Assembly (NCBI RefSeq): GCF_017695975.1
Contig: NZ_JAAORN010000002.1
Coordinates: forward strand, 248,001 to 312,000
DNA: 64,000 nt
Source of the DNA: Prochlorococcus marinus CUG1417
Lineage (GTDB): Bacteria; Cyanobacteriota; Cyanobacteriia; PCC-6307; Cyanobiaceae
Direction: 5' to 3'
Shown: positions 1-10,660 of the stretch, in pieces
Position numbering within the stretch: the stretch's first letter is position 1
Layout of the letters: the number at the start of each line of letters is the position of its first letter
The notes under the pieces: generated by a model
The model's database searches: none
What the model was told of the DNA's origin: nothing
The model's input: the letters and a program-made list of their open reading frames with translations, nothing else
Program-made: the position numbers and the translations under genes

Positions 1-1814
<1,814 letters not shown>

Positions 1815-1858
1815 TGATAAATTAGCCTAAAAATTATTAATATAAATAAAAAGACTTT

Positions 1859-2104
1859 ATGCAAGAAAAAGACTCTCCAATCGAAAATCAAAATGATGGT
1901 TTCGCTAATAATTCAGCATCTGATAATGAATACTCAAAATGGGTAGACAATCAGGGGGATGAAGTAAAGAATGTTTTTGGATTTAATAGCAGCGCTGAGC
2001 TTGTGAATGGTAGAGCGGCTATGATCGGATTTTTAATGCTTATATTGACCGAGTTGGTTTTTAGCGGCAGACCTGTGACATCCTCAATTTTTGGTATCAA
2101 TTAA
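1859..2104 (+). CDS. hli: High-light-inducible protein (Hli), 81 aa
   Basis: Hli proteins are single-helix relatives of plant light-harvesting proteins that bind chlorophyll and carotenoid in the thylakoid and protect photosystems under light stress. Residues about 45-75 carry the chlorophyll-binding signature AELVNGRAAMIGF followed by a hydrophobic stretch. The N-terminal 45 residues are polar, acidic and Asn-rich. The C-terminus (SIFGIN) differs from the TTGQIIPG ending of the three hli genes near 60-61 kb, so this is a different Hli subtype. The ATG start lies 45 bases after cobD, and the next gene follows two bases after the stop. Confidence 0.93.
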   Translation: MQEKDSPIENQNDGFANNSASDNEYSKWVDNQGDEVKNVFGFNSSAELVNGRAAMIGFLMLILTELVFSGRPVTSSIFGIN

Positions 2105-2106
2105 AA

Positions 2107-2319
2107 ATGGAAGAAAAAAAATCTAATCCCATAAAATTAATACTGTACATATCTGTATGGGTAATAATTTGGGGAACTTTGGGTTCTTTTATAGATTATC
2201 CTCTTTATAAAAATAAAATTTACTTAGAAGGCAGCATATATCAGTATCTTACTTTCGCAATTACAGCAATAATATCTACAATATGTGCAAAGTTTTTTTA
2301 TGGAAAATTTGAGTTATAA
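2107..2319 (+). CDS. Small two-helix membrane protein, function unknown
   Basis: The 70-residue product has two hydrophobic segments (about residues 10-28 and 45-62) joined by a loop with charged and aromatic residues, and lysines at both ends. I recognise no family. It starts two bases after the hli stop, so it is probably translated from the same mRNA and may act in the thylakoid or plasma membrane with the Hli protein (inference from position only). Its 3' end overlaps the convergent gene at 2314-2571 by six bases. Confidence 0.7.
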   Translation: MEEKKSNPIKLILYISVWVIIWGTLGSFIDYPLYKNKIYLEGSIYQYLTFAITAIISTICAKFFYGKFEL

Positions 2320-2571
2320 AAATTTGTACCTAAATTTCTTAATAATTTTAGCTGGTTCTTTGTTGTTATTTGACTCGTAAAGTATCCATTGATGTGTCTC
2401 AGTATCATGATCACAACCATAATTTCCAGATAGGTTATCGTAGCTTGAAAGATATGAATGACAATTCTGGTCTGCCTCAAAAGCAGAGTCAAAACCTGTT
2501 AGAAAATATATCAAAAATATAAGGATTACTAACAAAGAAAATACTTGGAAAACTAAATTTACTACCTTCAT
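2314..2571 (-). CDS. Hypothetical protein with N-terminal membrane anchor and paired cysteines
   Basis: The 85-residue product begins with a hydrophobic segment (residues 5-27), which could be a signal anchor, followed by a polar tail containing two cysteines (CHSYLSSYDNLSGNYGC) that could form a disulfide outside the cytoplasm. No family is recognised. A second reading frame over the same bases gives a less convincing protein; the anchor plus cysteine arrangement and an ATG start favour this frame. Confidence 0.6.
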   Translation of the reverse strand: MKVVNLVFQVFSLLVILIFLIYFLTGFDSAFEADQNCHSYLSSYDNLSGNYGCDHDTETHQWILYESNNNKEPAKIIKKFRYKFL

Positions 2572-2627
2572 AAAAATTTCTAAAATTTAAATATATCATT
2601 TAAAAAAAATTTTCGATCTAAAAATAT

Positions 2628-2873
2628 TTAACGACCAACATTAAAAACAAAATCATGGAATTCTTGATTCTTTAAATAAAGGATGACTAGCAATATTAAA
2701 ATCATATTTAAGCCTAGTACTATTGATCCAAAAATATTTATTTGTTTTTTACCTGGCAAAGTGTAAGTAAATTTCTTGCCTTTAAGAAAAGCTGCTAAGC
2801 CTTTTTTTTCTTTTTTTGATTCTTTTAATTCAGCATCATTTTTAACTTTATTATCAGAGAAACCTTTTACCAT
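2628..2873 (-). CDS. Hypothetical single-helix membrane protein, 81 aa
   Basis: The product has a charged lysine-rich N-terminal half (residues 1-45) and one clear membrane helix (about residues 47-67), then a short C-terminal tail ending FNVGR. The architecture suggests a peripheral cytoplasmic domain tethered to a membrane. No family is recognised. It has an ATG start and lies with its neighbours on the minus strand in a run of small envelope genes. Confidence 0.6.
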   Translation of the reverse strand: MVKGFSDNKVKNDAELKESKKEKKGLAAFLKGKKFTYTLPGKKQINIFGSIVLGLNMILILLVILYLKNQEFHDFVFNVGR

Positions 2874-2927
2874 TTCAACTTAAAATCCAAATTTATGATA
2901 TTCCAAAAAAATAAAATTTCTTATTAA

Positions 2928-3239
2928 TTAACAATTTTTAATCACATATGGGACCATAAATGAAATTCTCTCATTTGAGAAATTTTTTAAAAAATAAGTT
3001 TCAATAATTGCCGACTGCATCCCCAATAAACTTGATTGACATTTGAATCTATTTTGATCAAATACAACTAATTGAAGTTTTTCTATTTCAGAAACTAACT
3101 CTTTACAATCTTGAGTTTGAAGATCTTTAATACAATAACTAGATTCTTTTAAGATCTTGGATTTTGTTGGTATTGCTTCTGCAATAACAGAATTAGATAA
3201 CAAAAAAAAGTTTAGGAATAGAAAAGTTAAACATTTCAT
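2928..3239 (-). CDS. Small secreted protein with signal peptide and paired cysteines
   Basis: The 103-residue product opens with a typical Sec signal peptide (MKCLTFLFLNFFLLSNSVIA, with a likely cut after the alanine). The mature part, about 83 residues, has four cysteines including the C-terminal residue, so disulfides in the periplasm are plausible. No enzyme motif is seen. The family is not recognised; small secreted cysteine proteins of this type are common in picocyanobacteria. Confidence 0.65.
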   Translation of the reverse strand: MKCLTFLFLNFFLLSNSVIAEAIPTKSKILKESSYCIKDLQTQDCKELVSEIEKLQLVVFDQNRFKCQSSLLGMQSAIIETYFLKNFSNERISFMVPYVIKNC

Positions 3240-3315
3240 GACTTCTTAAGACTTCAAAATTTGGGATACCTTGTAAGAGTTTTGGTCATTTAGTTAATAT
3301 TAATTTAATTGAAAT

Positions 3316-3344
3316 TAAAAAAAAAGATGCTCTAAAAGAGCACC
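3316..3344 (-). terminator. Rho-independent terminator of the HU gene
   Basis: On the minus strand a six-base-pair stem (TGCTCT / AGAGCA) with a three-base loop is followed by a run of about nine T residues. It lies about 35 bases after the HU stop codon, the expected place for the end of the HU mRNA. Confidence 0.75.
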
Positions 3345-3377
3345 TTGGTATTTAAAGAGAGAAATAGGTTAAAAAGT

Positions 3378-3653
3378 CTACCCTTGAACTCTATCCTTAA
3401 AAAGTTTACCTGCTGAGAATGTTGGAACTCTTTTAGCAGGTATTGCTATTTTTTCGCCTGTCTTAGGGTTTAATCCCTGTCTTGCAGAACGATCTCTTGG
3501 CTCGAAAGAACCGAATCCTAGTATGGAGACTTTTTTGCCTTCCACTACTGAATCAACAATAGTTTCAATAGCTGCATCAACAACTAAAGAAACATCCGTT
3601 TTTGTGAGCTCTGTACGAGCAGCAACAAGATTTACTAAATCAGCTTTGTTCAT
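3378..3653 (-). CDS. hup: HU-family DNA-binding protein
   Basis: HU is a dimeric nucleoid protein that bends DNA. The 91-residue product has the helical dimerisation half (MNKADLVNLVAARTELTK) and the beta-arm region with VSILGFGSFEPRDRSARQG, NPKTGEKIAIPAKRVP and FSAGK. The start at MNKADLV gives the normal family length; an in-frame upstream start would add 11 residues without homology and is rejected. It is a single-gene unit with its own terminator and a long upstream region. Confidence 0.95.
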   Translation of the reverse strand: MNKADLVNLVAARTELTKTDVSLVVDAAIETIVDSVVEGKKVSILGFGSFEPRDRSARQGLNPKTGEKIAIPAKRVPTFSAGKLFKDRVQG

Positions 3654-3936
3654 TGAATTGTTTGTAAAGCAGAGATTTAGAGACAAGAGTTTTAATCAAG
3701 CCTAAAAACCTCGAACTTGCATATCATATGGAGCAAATACAAATACGGCAACCGAAAATGCCGGCGGCGCAAAGCTTTATACAAATCTTAGGGACATTTT
3801 TAGCTAAATTATTTATTTTTATAGCGGCATATTTTTCCTATATAAAAAATAGCCTCATTAATTAGTAAACAGCCCAAACCATTGGTAATACTAGAGTTAG
3901 CCTTAAAAAGACAAACTTCATTTATTAAAAGGAGAA

Positions 3937-4020
3937 ATGTCTAAGGGTCATAAAGTTAAGAATTTGAGGTATTTATTATGTTTTATTAATTTTCAGATAT
4001 ATTTCCTTCTCATCACATGA
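3937..4020 (+). CDS. Possible 27-residue microprotein with strong ribosome-binding site
   Basis: The ATG is preceded at a normal distance by AAAGGAG-like bases (AAAAGGAGAA), the best Shine-Dalgarno match in this intergenic region. The 27 residues have a basic N-terminus (MSKGHKVKNLR) and a hydrophobic C-terminal half, so the product would be membrane-inserted. It could equally be the remnant of a longer gene or chance. Conservation of the frame in related genomes would decide. Confidence 0.3.
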   Translation: MSKGHKVKNLRYLLCFINFQIYFLLIT

Positions 4021-4217
4021 AAAAGCATGATTTGTATTTTGAAATCAAGAAAAATCTGGTTTTCTCATTATTAAACTTTCTCTCTAAATCATTCTATAAA
4101 CTGAACAGATAGATAAATAGAATGCAATTAATTAGAAAATCAATACTTTCCAAGATCTAAAAAAGTTGATTAGTGAAACCTTAAATTTGAGTTTTTTTTT
4201 TTAATTTTTCATCTATT

Positions 4218-4240
4218 ATTCAAATATCAGTAATTTGAAT
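4218..4240. promoter_or_regulatory. Inverted repeat upstream of glgX
   Basis: The perfect eight-base arms ATTCAAAT and ATTTGAAT are separated by seven bases and end about 40 bases before the glgX start. The position suits an operator or a 5'-UTR stem-loop. In an AT-rich genome such a repeat can arise by chance, so the call is tentative. Confidence 0.3.
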
Positions 4241-4280
4241 AAATTGTTTCAATATTTAACTAATCAATGATAAAGGGAAA

Positions 4281-6314
4281 GTGACTCATATCAATAAAGG
4301 TAAACCATTTCCTTTAGGAAGTTCTCTAACTTCACAAGGAGTTAATTTTTCCCTAATAGCTACAAATGCAGAATATGTAGAAATACTATTGTTCGAGAAA
4401 GAAGACTCTATTTCTCCAAAAACCATATTGAAATTAGATCAGAACCATAATACTGGTCCATACTGGCATGTGGAAATAAAAAATCTAAGTGAAGGTTGTA
4501 TTTATGCTTTTAGAATAAAACAAAAAAATAATGAAATTAATAATAACTATGAAAAAAAAGTATTACTTGATCCATGTTCAAGGGGTATTACTGGATGGGA
4601 AAGTTATAAAAGAGAAAATGCATTAAACAATCTAGAAAATACTAATTCTTGTCTTAAAAGCGTTGTTTGCGATAGAAAATTATTTAATTTCAAGGATTAT
4701 CCAAGACCGAAACATTCTTGGGAAGAAACAATTATTTATGAACTCCATATCAAATCCTTTACTGAATCAACTGATAAAAATGAAAGTTGTTTCAAGAAAT
4801 TTTTAAAAAAAATTCCGTATCTCAAAGAACTCGGTATTACCACAATTGAATTACTTCCAATTTTTTGTTTTGATCCAACTGATGCACCAAATGGTTTAGA
4901 TAATTTTTGGGGTTATAGTCCAATCAATTGGTTTACACCTCATTTTGAATATCTTTCGAATGAATCGGCCGAAAAAAATAGAGAGGAATTTAGAAGATTG
5001 GTAGAGGAATGTCACAAAGCAGATATTGAAATCATCTTAGATGTTGTATACAATCATACGTCTGAGGGAGATTCTCATGGACCAGCAATATCTTGGAAAG
5101 GTATAGATGAAAATCTTTATTACTTTATAGGAAAAGATAAAAATTATCAGGACGTCTCTGGGTGCGGTAATACTATTGCGGCAAACAGAGGATTAGTTAG
5201 AAAACTAATCATTGAATCATTAAAATGCTGGGCGAGTGAACTTGGAGTAGATGGTTTTAGATTTGATTTAGGAATTGCCCTATCAAGAGGAGAAAATCTT
5301 GCTCCACTCGAAAATCCTCCAATTTTTGAAGATATAGAATGTGAACCCGAACTTATCGATATAAAATTAATAAGTGAACCATGGGATTGTGGTGGTTTAT
5401 ATAAATTAGGTAATTTCCCATCTAAGAATACTTTTACATGGAATGGTCATTTTAGAGATGACTTACGGAGATTTTGGAAGGGGGATAAAGATACAGCTTG
5501 GAATATGAGCGATAAAATAAAAGGTAGTCCATCGATTTATAAAGAAGATACTATTTTCCCAAAATCAATAAACTTTATTACTTCACATGATGGATTTACT
5601 CTAAAAGATTTAGTAACTTACGATAGGAAATATAATTTTGCTAATAGAGAACAAAATAGGGATGGTGATAACCATAATAATTCTTGGAATCATGGTATAG
5701 AGGGACCAACTACAAACTTATTAATCAATGATTTAAGAAAAAGACAACAAAAAAATCTTATTCTTAGTTTACTTATTTCCAGAGGTGTTCCAATGATACT
5801 TATGGGTGATGAGATAGGAAGGTCGCAAGGCGGTAACAATAATTCTTGGTGCCAAAATAATTTATTGGGCTGGATGAATTGGGAAAATGGTCAACAAGAT
5901 TTGGAATTATTAGAATATTTCAAATATGTTATAAAAATCCGAAAAAAACTTATAAATATTTTTAATCCATCATTCTTACCTAATAATCAAACAAATGAAC
6001 ATATACCAGCATATCATTGGCATGGGACAAAATTAGATAGCCCCGATTGGAGTAGTTGGTCTCACACAGTTGCCTTTAGCATTAACAAAGGCAATACTAA
6101 TCCTCTTATCTGGATAGGTTTAAATGCATATTCAAAAAATATAGATTTCCCCTTGCCGAAATGTAAATATAATTGGTTTAAAGTTATTGACACTAGCATG
6201 AATGAGATTTTTGAACCCATAAATATAAAGGAAAACTCTGTTTCAATAAAGAGTAGAAGCTCTTTATTAATCATTTCAGAAGAAGTATTTGGCGCAAAAA
6301 ATAATATATTTTAA
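4281..6314 (+). CDS. glgX: Glycogen debranching enzyme (isoamylase type, GH13)
   Basis: This enzyme hydrolyses alpha-1,6 branches during glycogen breakdown. The 677 residues begin with a CBM48-like domain (about residues 5-100, GKPFPLGSSLTSQGVNFS), followed by a GH13 barrel. All four catalytic regions are visible: DVVYNHTS (Asp near 254), GFRFDLG (nucleophile Asp329), LISEPWD (acid/base Glu366) and ITSHDGFT (Asp437). The C-terminal 100 residues form the usual beta-sandwich. The start is GTG, preceded by an AAAGGG ribosome site. The neighbouring sugar symporter suggests a local carbohydrate-use theme, though a tRNA gene in opposite orientation separates them. Confidence 0.95.
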   Translation: MTHINKGKPFPLGSSLTSQGVNFSLIATNAEYVEILLFEKEDSISPKTILKLDQNHNTGPYWHVEIKNLSEGCIYAFRIKQKNNEINNNYEKKVLLDPCSRGITGWESYKRENALNNLENTNSCLKSVVCDRKLFNFKDYPRPKHSWEETIIYELHIKSFTESTDKNESCFKKFLKKIPYLKELGITTIELLPIFCFDPTDAPNGLDNFWGYSPINWFTPHFEYLSNESAEKNREEFRRLVEECHKADIEIILDVVYNHTSEGDSHGPAISWKGIDENLYYFIGKDKNYQDVSGCGNTIAANRGLVRKLIIESLKCWASELGVDGFRFDLGIALSRGENLAPLENPPIFEDIECEPELIDIKLISEPWDCGGLYKLGNFPSKNTFTWNGHFRDDLRRFWKGDKDTAWNMSDKIKGSPSIYKEDTIFPKSINFITSHDGFTLKDLVTYDRKYNFANREQNRDGDNHNNSWNHGIEGPTTNLLINDLRKRQQKNLILSLLISRGVPMILMGDEIGRSQGGNNNSWCQNNLLGWMNWENGQQDLELLEYFKYVIKIRKKLINIFNPSFLPNNQTNEHIPAYHWHGTKLDSPDWSSWSHTVAFSINKGNTNPLIWIGLNAYSKNIDFPLPKCKYNWFKVIDTSMNEIFEPINIKENSVSIKSRSSLLIISEEVFGAKNNIF

Positions 6315-6315
6315 A

Positions 6316-6386
6316 AGCGGGCGGCGGGAATCGAACCCGCATCTTCAGCTTGGAAGGCTGAGGTTTTACCACTAAACCACGCCCGC
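6316..6386 (-). tRNA. tRNA-Gly (anticodon TCC)
   Basis: Read on the minus strand, the sequence folds into a full cloverleaf. It has a seven-pair acceptor stem (GCGGGCG / CGCCCGC), a T arm with GGTTCGATTCC, and an anticodon loop CTTCCAA giving anticodon TCC. The discriminator base is T (U), as expected for bacterial tRNA-Gly. CCA is not encoded. It sits two bases after the glgX stop on the opposite strand. Confidence 0.97.
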
Positions 6387-6447
6387 ATTAAGTATTAGAA
6401 TTACCATTGCAATAATACATTATCAAACAATCAACAAATTAAAAAGA

Positions 6448-7845
6448 TTGGAAAATTCACACTCGAAGAAAAATATTACTAGATCAACAACAAGGTTAAT
6501 GTTCTCCTATGGGTTAGGAGATGCAGGTACAGGTTTAGTGGCGACGCAATTTGGTTTTTTTCTGTTCAAATTCTTTATTTCTGCTGGTTTACCAGTAATA
6601 ATTGCGGGCTCGTTATTGATGTTAATAAAGATATGGGACGCAATAAATGATCCTTTAATTGGATGGTTAAGCGATCGGACTAAATCGAGATGGGGGCCCA
6701 GAATACCATGGATGGTAGCAGCATCTGTTCCTCTTGGTTTTTCTTTAGCTGCAATATGGTGGACCCCAGCTGGTTCCGTTCTAAATAAGACTATTTACTA
6801 TGCAATAATTTCTATCATCGTAATGACTGCTTATACAAGTATAAATCTTCCTTTTGCTGCTTTATCAACCGAAATTTCTGAAAAAACAGCAATCAGAACA
6901 AGGTTAAACGCATCTAGATTTACCGGCTCAATAATTGCAGGAATAACTGGTTTGATAATTGCTGGAATTGTCTTAGGTTCAGAAGACTCAGCAAATAATG
7001 AATATTTTTTAATGGGTAAAATAAGTGGATGTATTGCTGTAGCTACGACATTAATATCCTGTTGGGGGTTAGCTCCATTTGCAAAAAAAGCCAGAAGGCC
7101 TTCAGGGAAAGCAGAGGCAATAACTCTTCAATTCAAAAGGATCTTCAGAAATAAAAAATTTCTCAAAATCATTACGCTTTATATTCTGCTATGGTGCGCC
7201 TTGCAATTGATGCAAACTGTAGCATTAATCTATGTAGAGGATGTGCTGAGGGTGCCAACAGACATAGCAAAGTGGATCCCAATACCTTTCCAAATTAGTG
7301 CATTAATAGGTTTACAAATATGGACTAGAGTATCAAATAAATTGAATAGAATTTCAGCTTTAAATTATGGAGCTTTTTTGTGGATTATTTCATGTACGGC
7401 AGCTTTATTTTTTCCTTCTTTATCTAGAGTTTCAGAAGTTGGAGATGGTTTATTGCTAAATGCCAGCAACATGATTTTGTTCATTCTTTTAATTTTCATA
7501 ATCTGTCTTATTGGCATTGGAGCTTCTACTGCTTTTCTTATCCCTTGGTCACTTCTTCCAGATGCAATAGACGAAGATCCAGAGAAACCAGCAGGACTAT
7601 ATACCGCTTGGATGGTACTTATTCAGAAAATTGGAATCGCTTTGAGTGTTCAATTATTAGGGTTTTTGCTGTATTTATCTGGTTATCAAACATGCTTTGT
7701 TGATAAAGATAGTTTAAATATTATTGAACAATGCACCTCAGCACAATTAACTATTAGATTATGCATTGGTTTTATACCCTCAATAATGGTGGTAATTGGT
7801 CTTTTGATAATGAGAAAATGGGATCGAAAATTAATTACGAACTAA
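6448..7845 (+). CDS. glcH: GPH-family sugar:cation symporter, probable glucose transporter
   Basis: The 465 residues form about 12 membrane helices. The family signature DAINDPLIGWLSDRTKSRWGPRIPW occurs near residues 70-93 (quoted in part: NDPLIGWLSDRT), and a second conserved part is LIPWSLLPDAIDEDPEKPAG near residues 365-385. MelB-type transporters move sugars with Na+ or H+. The Prochlorococcus member of this family, first annotated melB, has been shown to take up glucose and named glcH; I assign that identity by family knowledge and context (next to glgX), not by substrate residues. The start is TTG; a later ATG at MFSYGLGD would remove the polar N-terminus. Confidence 0.8.
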   Translation: MENSHSKKNITRSTTRLMFSYGLGDAGTGLVATQFGFFLFKFFISAGLPVIIAGSLLMLIKIWDAINDPLIGWLSDRTKSRWGPRIPWMVAASVPLGFSLAAIWWTPAGSVLNKTIYYAIISIIVMTAYTSINLPFAALSTEISEKTAIRTRLNASRFTGSIIAGITGLIIAGIVLGSEDSANNEYFLMGKISGCIAVATTLISCWGLAPFAKKARRPSGKAEAITLQFKRIFRNKKFLKIITLYILLWCALQLMQTVALIYVEDVLRVPTDIAKWIPIPFQISALIGLQIWTRVSNKLNRISALNYGAFLWIISCTAALFFPSLSRVSEVGDGLLLNASNMILFILLIFIICLIGIGASTAFLIPWSLLPDAIDEDPEKPAGLYTAWMVLIQKIGIALSVQLLGFLLYLSGYQTCFVDKDSLNIIEQCTSAQLTIRLCIGFIPSIMVVIGLLIMRKWDRKLITN

Positions 7846-7854
7846 TATAAAGAT

Positions 7855-8610
7855 ATGTATTACCCTAAGTTTTTTAAAAGACTTCTAAGCAGCTTCATCA
7901 TTGGAGGGCAAGCAATTAATTTTATCTTCAGAGGTAAAATTTCCAAGAATGATCTCTTTGACCAACTTATGGAGTCGGGTCCTGGTAGTTTGTTGATTGT
8001 ATTAATTACAGGAATTGCCGCAGGTACAGTCTTTAATATTCAAGTAGCATCACAACTAACAAGTATGGGTGTTTCAAGTGAAATTGGAGGTTTATTAGCA
8101 GTAGGAATGGCGAGAGAAATGGCTCCTCTCTTAACTGCGACTTTAATGACTGGGAAGGTTGCCACAGCTTATGCTGCTCAACTGGGCACTATGAAAGTCA
8201 CAGAACAAATAGAGGCCATCACAATGTTAAGGACTGAACCAGTCCAATATTTGGTAGTACCAAGATTACTATCGATGGTAATAATGTCTCCTATTCAGTG
8301 CCTTTTGTTTTTATCTGTCGCATTATGGAGTGGACAAATTTGGAGCACAATTTTTTATAAAGTTCCTCCAACAGTTTTCTGGACATCTGTGAGATCAGGT
8401 AATGTGAGTTTAACCAGCTCAGACTTAACTTCAATGTTAATAAAATCTATAGTGTTCGGATTACTTATCTCAATCATTGCTTGTGGATATGGACTAACAA
8501 CTAAAGGTGGTCCAAAAGAAGTTGGAACAAGTACAACAGGGGCCGTTGTAATGACTCTTGTTAATGTATCTTTAATGGATGTATTACTAACACAAATTTT
8601 ATTTGGATAA
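7855..8610 (+). CDS. MlaE-type ABC transporter permease
   Basis: MlaE-family permeases move phospholipids or related lipids between inner and outer membranes (or envelope and thylakoid in plastids). The 251 residues contain the family core with LLAVGMAREMAPLLTATLMTGK and LGTMKVTEQIEAI, and about five hydrophobic segments. No MlaF ATPase or MlaD substrate-binding gene is adjacent here, so these partners are probably encoded elsewhere. It starts nine bases after the symporter stop and ends a few bases before the next gene, so it is likely in one transcript with DUF3119. Confidence 0.88.
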   Translation: MYYPKFFKRLLSSFIIGGQAINFIFRGKISKNDLFDQLMESGPGSLLIVLITGIAAGTVFNIQVASQLTSMGVSSEIGGLLAVGMAREMAPLLTATLMTGKVATAYAAQLGTMKVTEQIEAITMLRTEPVQYLVVPRLLSMVIMSPIQCLLFLSVALWSGQIWSTIFYKVPPTVFWTSVRSGNVSLTSSDLTSMLIKSIVFGLLISIIACGYGLTTKGGPKEVGTSTTGAVVMTLVNVSLMDVLLTQILFG

Positions 8611-8614
8611 TTCT

Positions 8615-9019
8615 ATGTTTAAGACTAAATCAAAAAAGGAAGAACCAGTAATAATATCGCCATCATTCCAATTACCAATAATTCTGATAATTTTAAGTTT
8701 TATGCTTTTATTTTTAAATATTGGTTCATTGCCAACAATAGTTTTTGCATCGTTTAGCTTTTTCTTATTACTTCAGTCCTTTACCTTAAGAATAAAAATA
8801 ACAAATGATAATTTTATAGTTTTACAATTAGGTAAAGAGATTAGAACTTTTCCATTCAAGAACTGGATATCATGGAAATTCTTTTTCCCTATAGTCCCAG
8901 GTGTATTTTATTTTAGAGAAAAATCTAGTCCTCATTTATTACCAATATTATTTAATCCAAAGCAATTAAAAGATGAACTTCTAAAAAAAGTTGACTCCTT
9001 GGAAATTAAAAATTCCTAA
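8615..9019 (+). CDS. DUF3119 family membrane protein
   Basis: The 134-residue product has two adjacent hydrophobic segments (about residues 19-55) and a C-terminal PH-like region with FPFKNWISWKFFFP and HLLPILFNPKQL. This pattern matches the cyanobacterial and plastid DUF3119 family of unknown function. I take the ATG at 8615; an upstream TTG would overlap the permease. The order DUF3119-DUF3086-plsY hints at a role near membrane lipid synthesis. Confidence 0.8.
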   Translation: MFKTKSKKEEPVIISPSFQLPIILIILSFMLLFLNIGSLPTIVFASFSFFLLLQSFTLRIKITNDNFIVLQLGKEIRTFPFKNWISWKFFFPIVPGVFYFREKSSPHLLPILFNPKQLKDELLKKVDSLEIKNS

Positions 9020-9053
9020 AGTTGAGTTTTTTCTTATCATCAAAATTATTTAA

Positions 9054-10064
9054 ATGAACAATACAGAAATTTCAAACAATAATCCTGAAAAGGAATTAAT
9101 CATAGGTAAATCAGTTTCAGATGATAAAACCAAACAAACTAGTGAGAAAAATACAAGGCAAAATAAAAAAACTGCCCCAAAAAACGACAAATCAAATAAA
9201 TCTTTTGATGAAATTTCTAATGAGATTTTTAGAGATCTCATCAAAAAAAAAGACTCTTTAGAAAAAGAAATAAAAGATTTAAAAACAAAAAAAAATGAAT
9301 TAGAAAAAGATATAGAATCAAATTTTCAAGGACAGTCGGATAATATCGCTAAAAGAGTTAAAGGCTTTCAAGATTACTTAACTGGAGCATTGCAGAATCT
9401 TTCACAAAACGTAGATAAACTTGAGTTGGTTTCTCAACCAATAATCGTAAAGCCATCCCCCCTCGATGAAAAGAAACAAGAAAATATTATAAATAATGTG
9501 GTAAATGTTCCTGCTCTTTCTGAAACATTTAAGCCAGATGAAGAGATTATAAAAAGTTGCTTTTCAACTTTTACAGAACAACCTGATTTTTATGCTGAAC
9601 CTTGGAAATTAAGACGTAGTCTTAATTCATCAGATGTAGAAATTATGGATGATTGGTTCTTTAATATGGGCGGAAGAGGTTCTATTGAAAGTAGAGGATC
9701 TCGACAAAAAAATGCTTTGTTATCAGCGGGTTTAATATCTATTCTTGGCGAATTATATGGAGATCAATTTCAGACGCTTATTTTAGCTTCTCAGCCTGAA
9801 CGATTAGGGGAGTGGAGAAGAATTCTTCAAGATTCACTTGGTCTCTCAAGAGATGACTTTGGGCCTAATAGTGGGATTGTTCTTTTTGAAAGGCCTGAAG
9901 GTGTCATCGAAAGAGCCGATAGATTAGAAGCTAATGAAGAATTACCATTTATTATTATTGATGCATCAGAAACATCTGTTGAAATTCCTATACTGCAATT
10001 CCCATTATGGGTTGCTTTTGCAGGCTCAGATAATGAAATTTACGATGATCTTGAATTAAACTAA
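9054..10064 (+). CDS. DUF3086 family protein with coiled coil
   Basis: The 336 residues start with a long Lys/Asn-rich disordered region (1-55), then a coiled coil (about 55-115, with repeated [17 protein letters not shown]-type heptads), and a conserved C-terminal domain from about residue 160 ([44 protein letters not shown]). This matches the cyanobacterial DUF3086 family, whose function is not known to me. No catalytic motif is seen. It lies six bases before plsY. Confidence 0.85.
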   Translation: MNNTEISNNNPEKELIIGKSVSDDKTKQTSEKNTRQNKKTAPKNDKSNKSFDEISNEIFRDLIKKKDSLEKEIKDLKTKKNELEKDIESNFQGQSDNIAKRVKGFQDYLTGALQNLSQNVDKLELVSQPIIVKPSPLDEKKQENIINNVVNVPALSETFKPDEEIIKSCFSTFTEQPDFYAEPWKLRRSLNSSDVEIMDDWFFNMGGRGSIESRGSRQKNALLSAGLISILGELYGDQFQTLILASQPERLGEWRRILQDSLGLSRDDFGPNSGIVLFERPEGVIERADRLEANEELPFIIIDASETSVEIPILQFPLWVAFAGSDNEIYDDLELN

Positions 10065-10069
10065 TTTGT

Positions 10070-10660
10070 ATGAATATTTTAATAATCTTTGTTGGTTATC
10101 TTTTAGGGTCTATCCCCACAGGGTTTTTAATTGGGAAATATCTCAAAAATATAGATCTAAGAACAATAGGTTCTGGATCTACAGGTGCCACAAATGTCTT
10201 AAGAAATGTAGGGAAATGGCCAGCACTTTTTGTTTTTCTTATTGACGTTAGTAAAGGTCTTATTGCAGTAAAAATTGCTCAGAATTATACAGACCAAGAG
10301 TTAATAGAAGTATTGGCAGGTATCTCAGCAATATCAGGCCATATATGGCCAATATGGCTAAAAGGGAAAGGAGGTAAAGCTGTCGCGACTGGATTAGGTA
10401 TGTTTTTAGCTCTATCCTGGAAAGTTGGATTAGCTTCTTTAGGGATTTTTTTATTAGTATTAGCGAAAACCAAATTTGTATCTTTATCAAGTATTTCAGC
10501 TGCAATCTTACTTCCTATCTTTATGTTTTTTTACCTCGGCAATTTTATGCACTCATACTTTTTTATAAGTTTAATTGTGGCATTATTAGTAATCTGGAAA
10601 CATAGAACAAACATAATAAGATTGCTCAAGGGAGAAGAATCCAAAATTAACCAGAATTAA
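10070..10660 (+). CDS. plsY: Acyl-phosphate:glycerol-3-phosphate acyltransferase
   Basis: PlsY makes lysophosphatidic acid, the first step in phospholipid synthesis. The 196-residue membrane protein has the three family motifs: [11 protein letters not shown] near the N-terminus, [12 protein letters not shown] near residues 36-47, and [13 protein letters not shown] near 98-110. About five hydrophobic segments alternate with these loops. The last 14 bases overlap the convergent pyrF gene. Confidence 0.96.
   Translation: MNILIIFVGYLLGSIPTGFLIGKYLKNIDLRTIGSGSTGATNVLRNVGKWPALFVFLIDVSKGLIAVKIAQNYTDQELIEVLAGISAISGHIWPIWLKGKGGKAVATGLGMFLALSWKVGLASLGIFLLVLAKTKFVSLSSISAAILLPIFMFFYLGNFMHSYFFISLIVALLVIWKHRTNIIRLLKGEESKINQN

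Larger units (their letters stand above)
3654..4280. other. Long intergenic region upstream of HU and glgX
   Basis: About 630 bases separate the divergent HU and glgX genes. The HU-proximal part holds an unusually GC-rich patch for this genome (about 3757-3775, with GCCGGCGGC) that may belong to the HU promoter or to a small RNA. A tiny reading frame with a strong ribosome site lies at 3937-4020, and an inverted repeat at 4218-4240. Otherwise no gene is supported. Confidence 0.6.

Noticed and set aside
3523-3705. 60-codon plus-strand frame across HU
   Set aside because: It lies almost entirely inside the unambiguous HU gene on the other strand.
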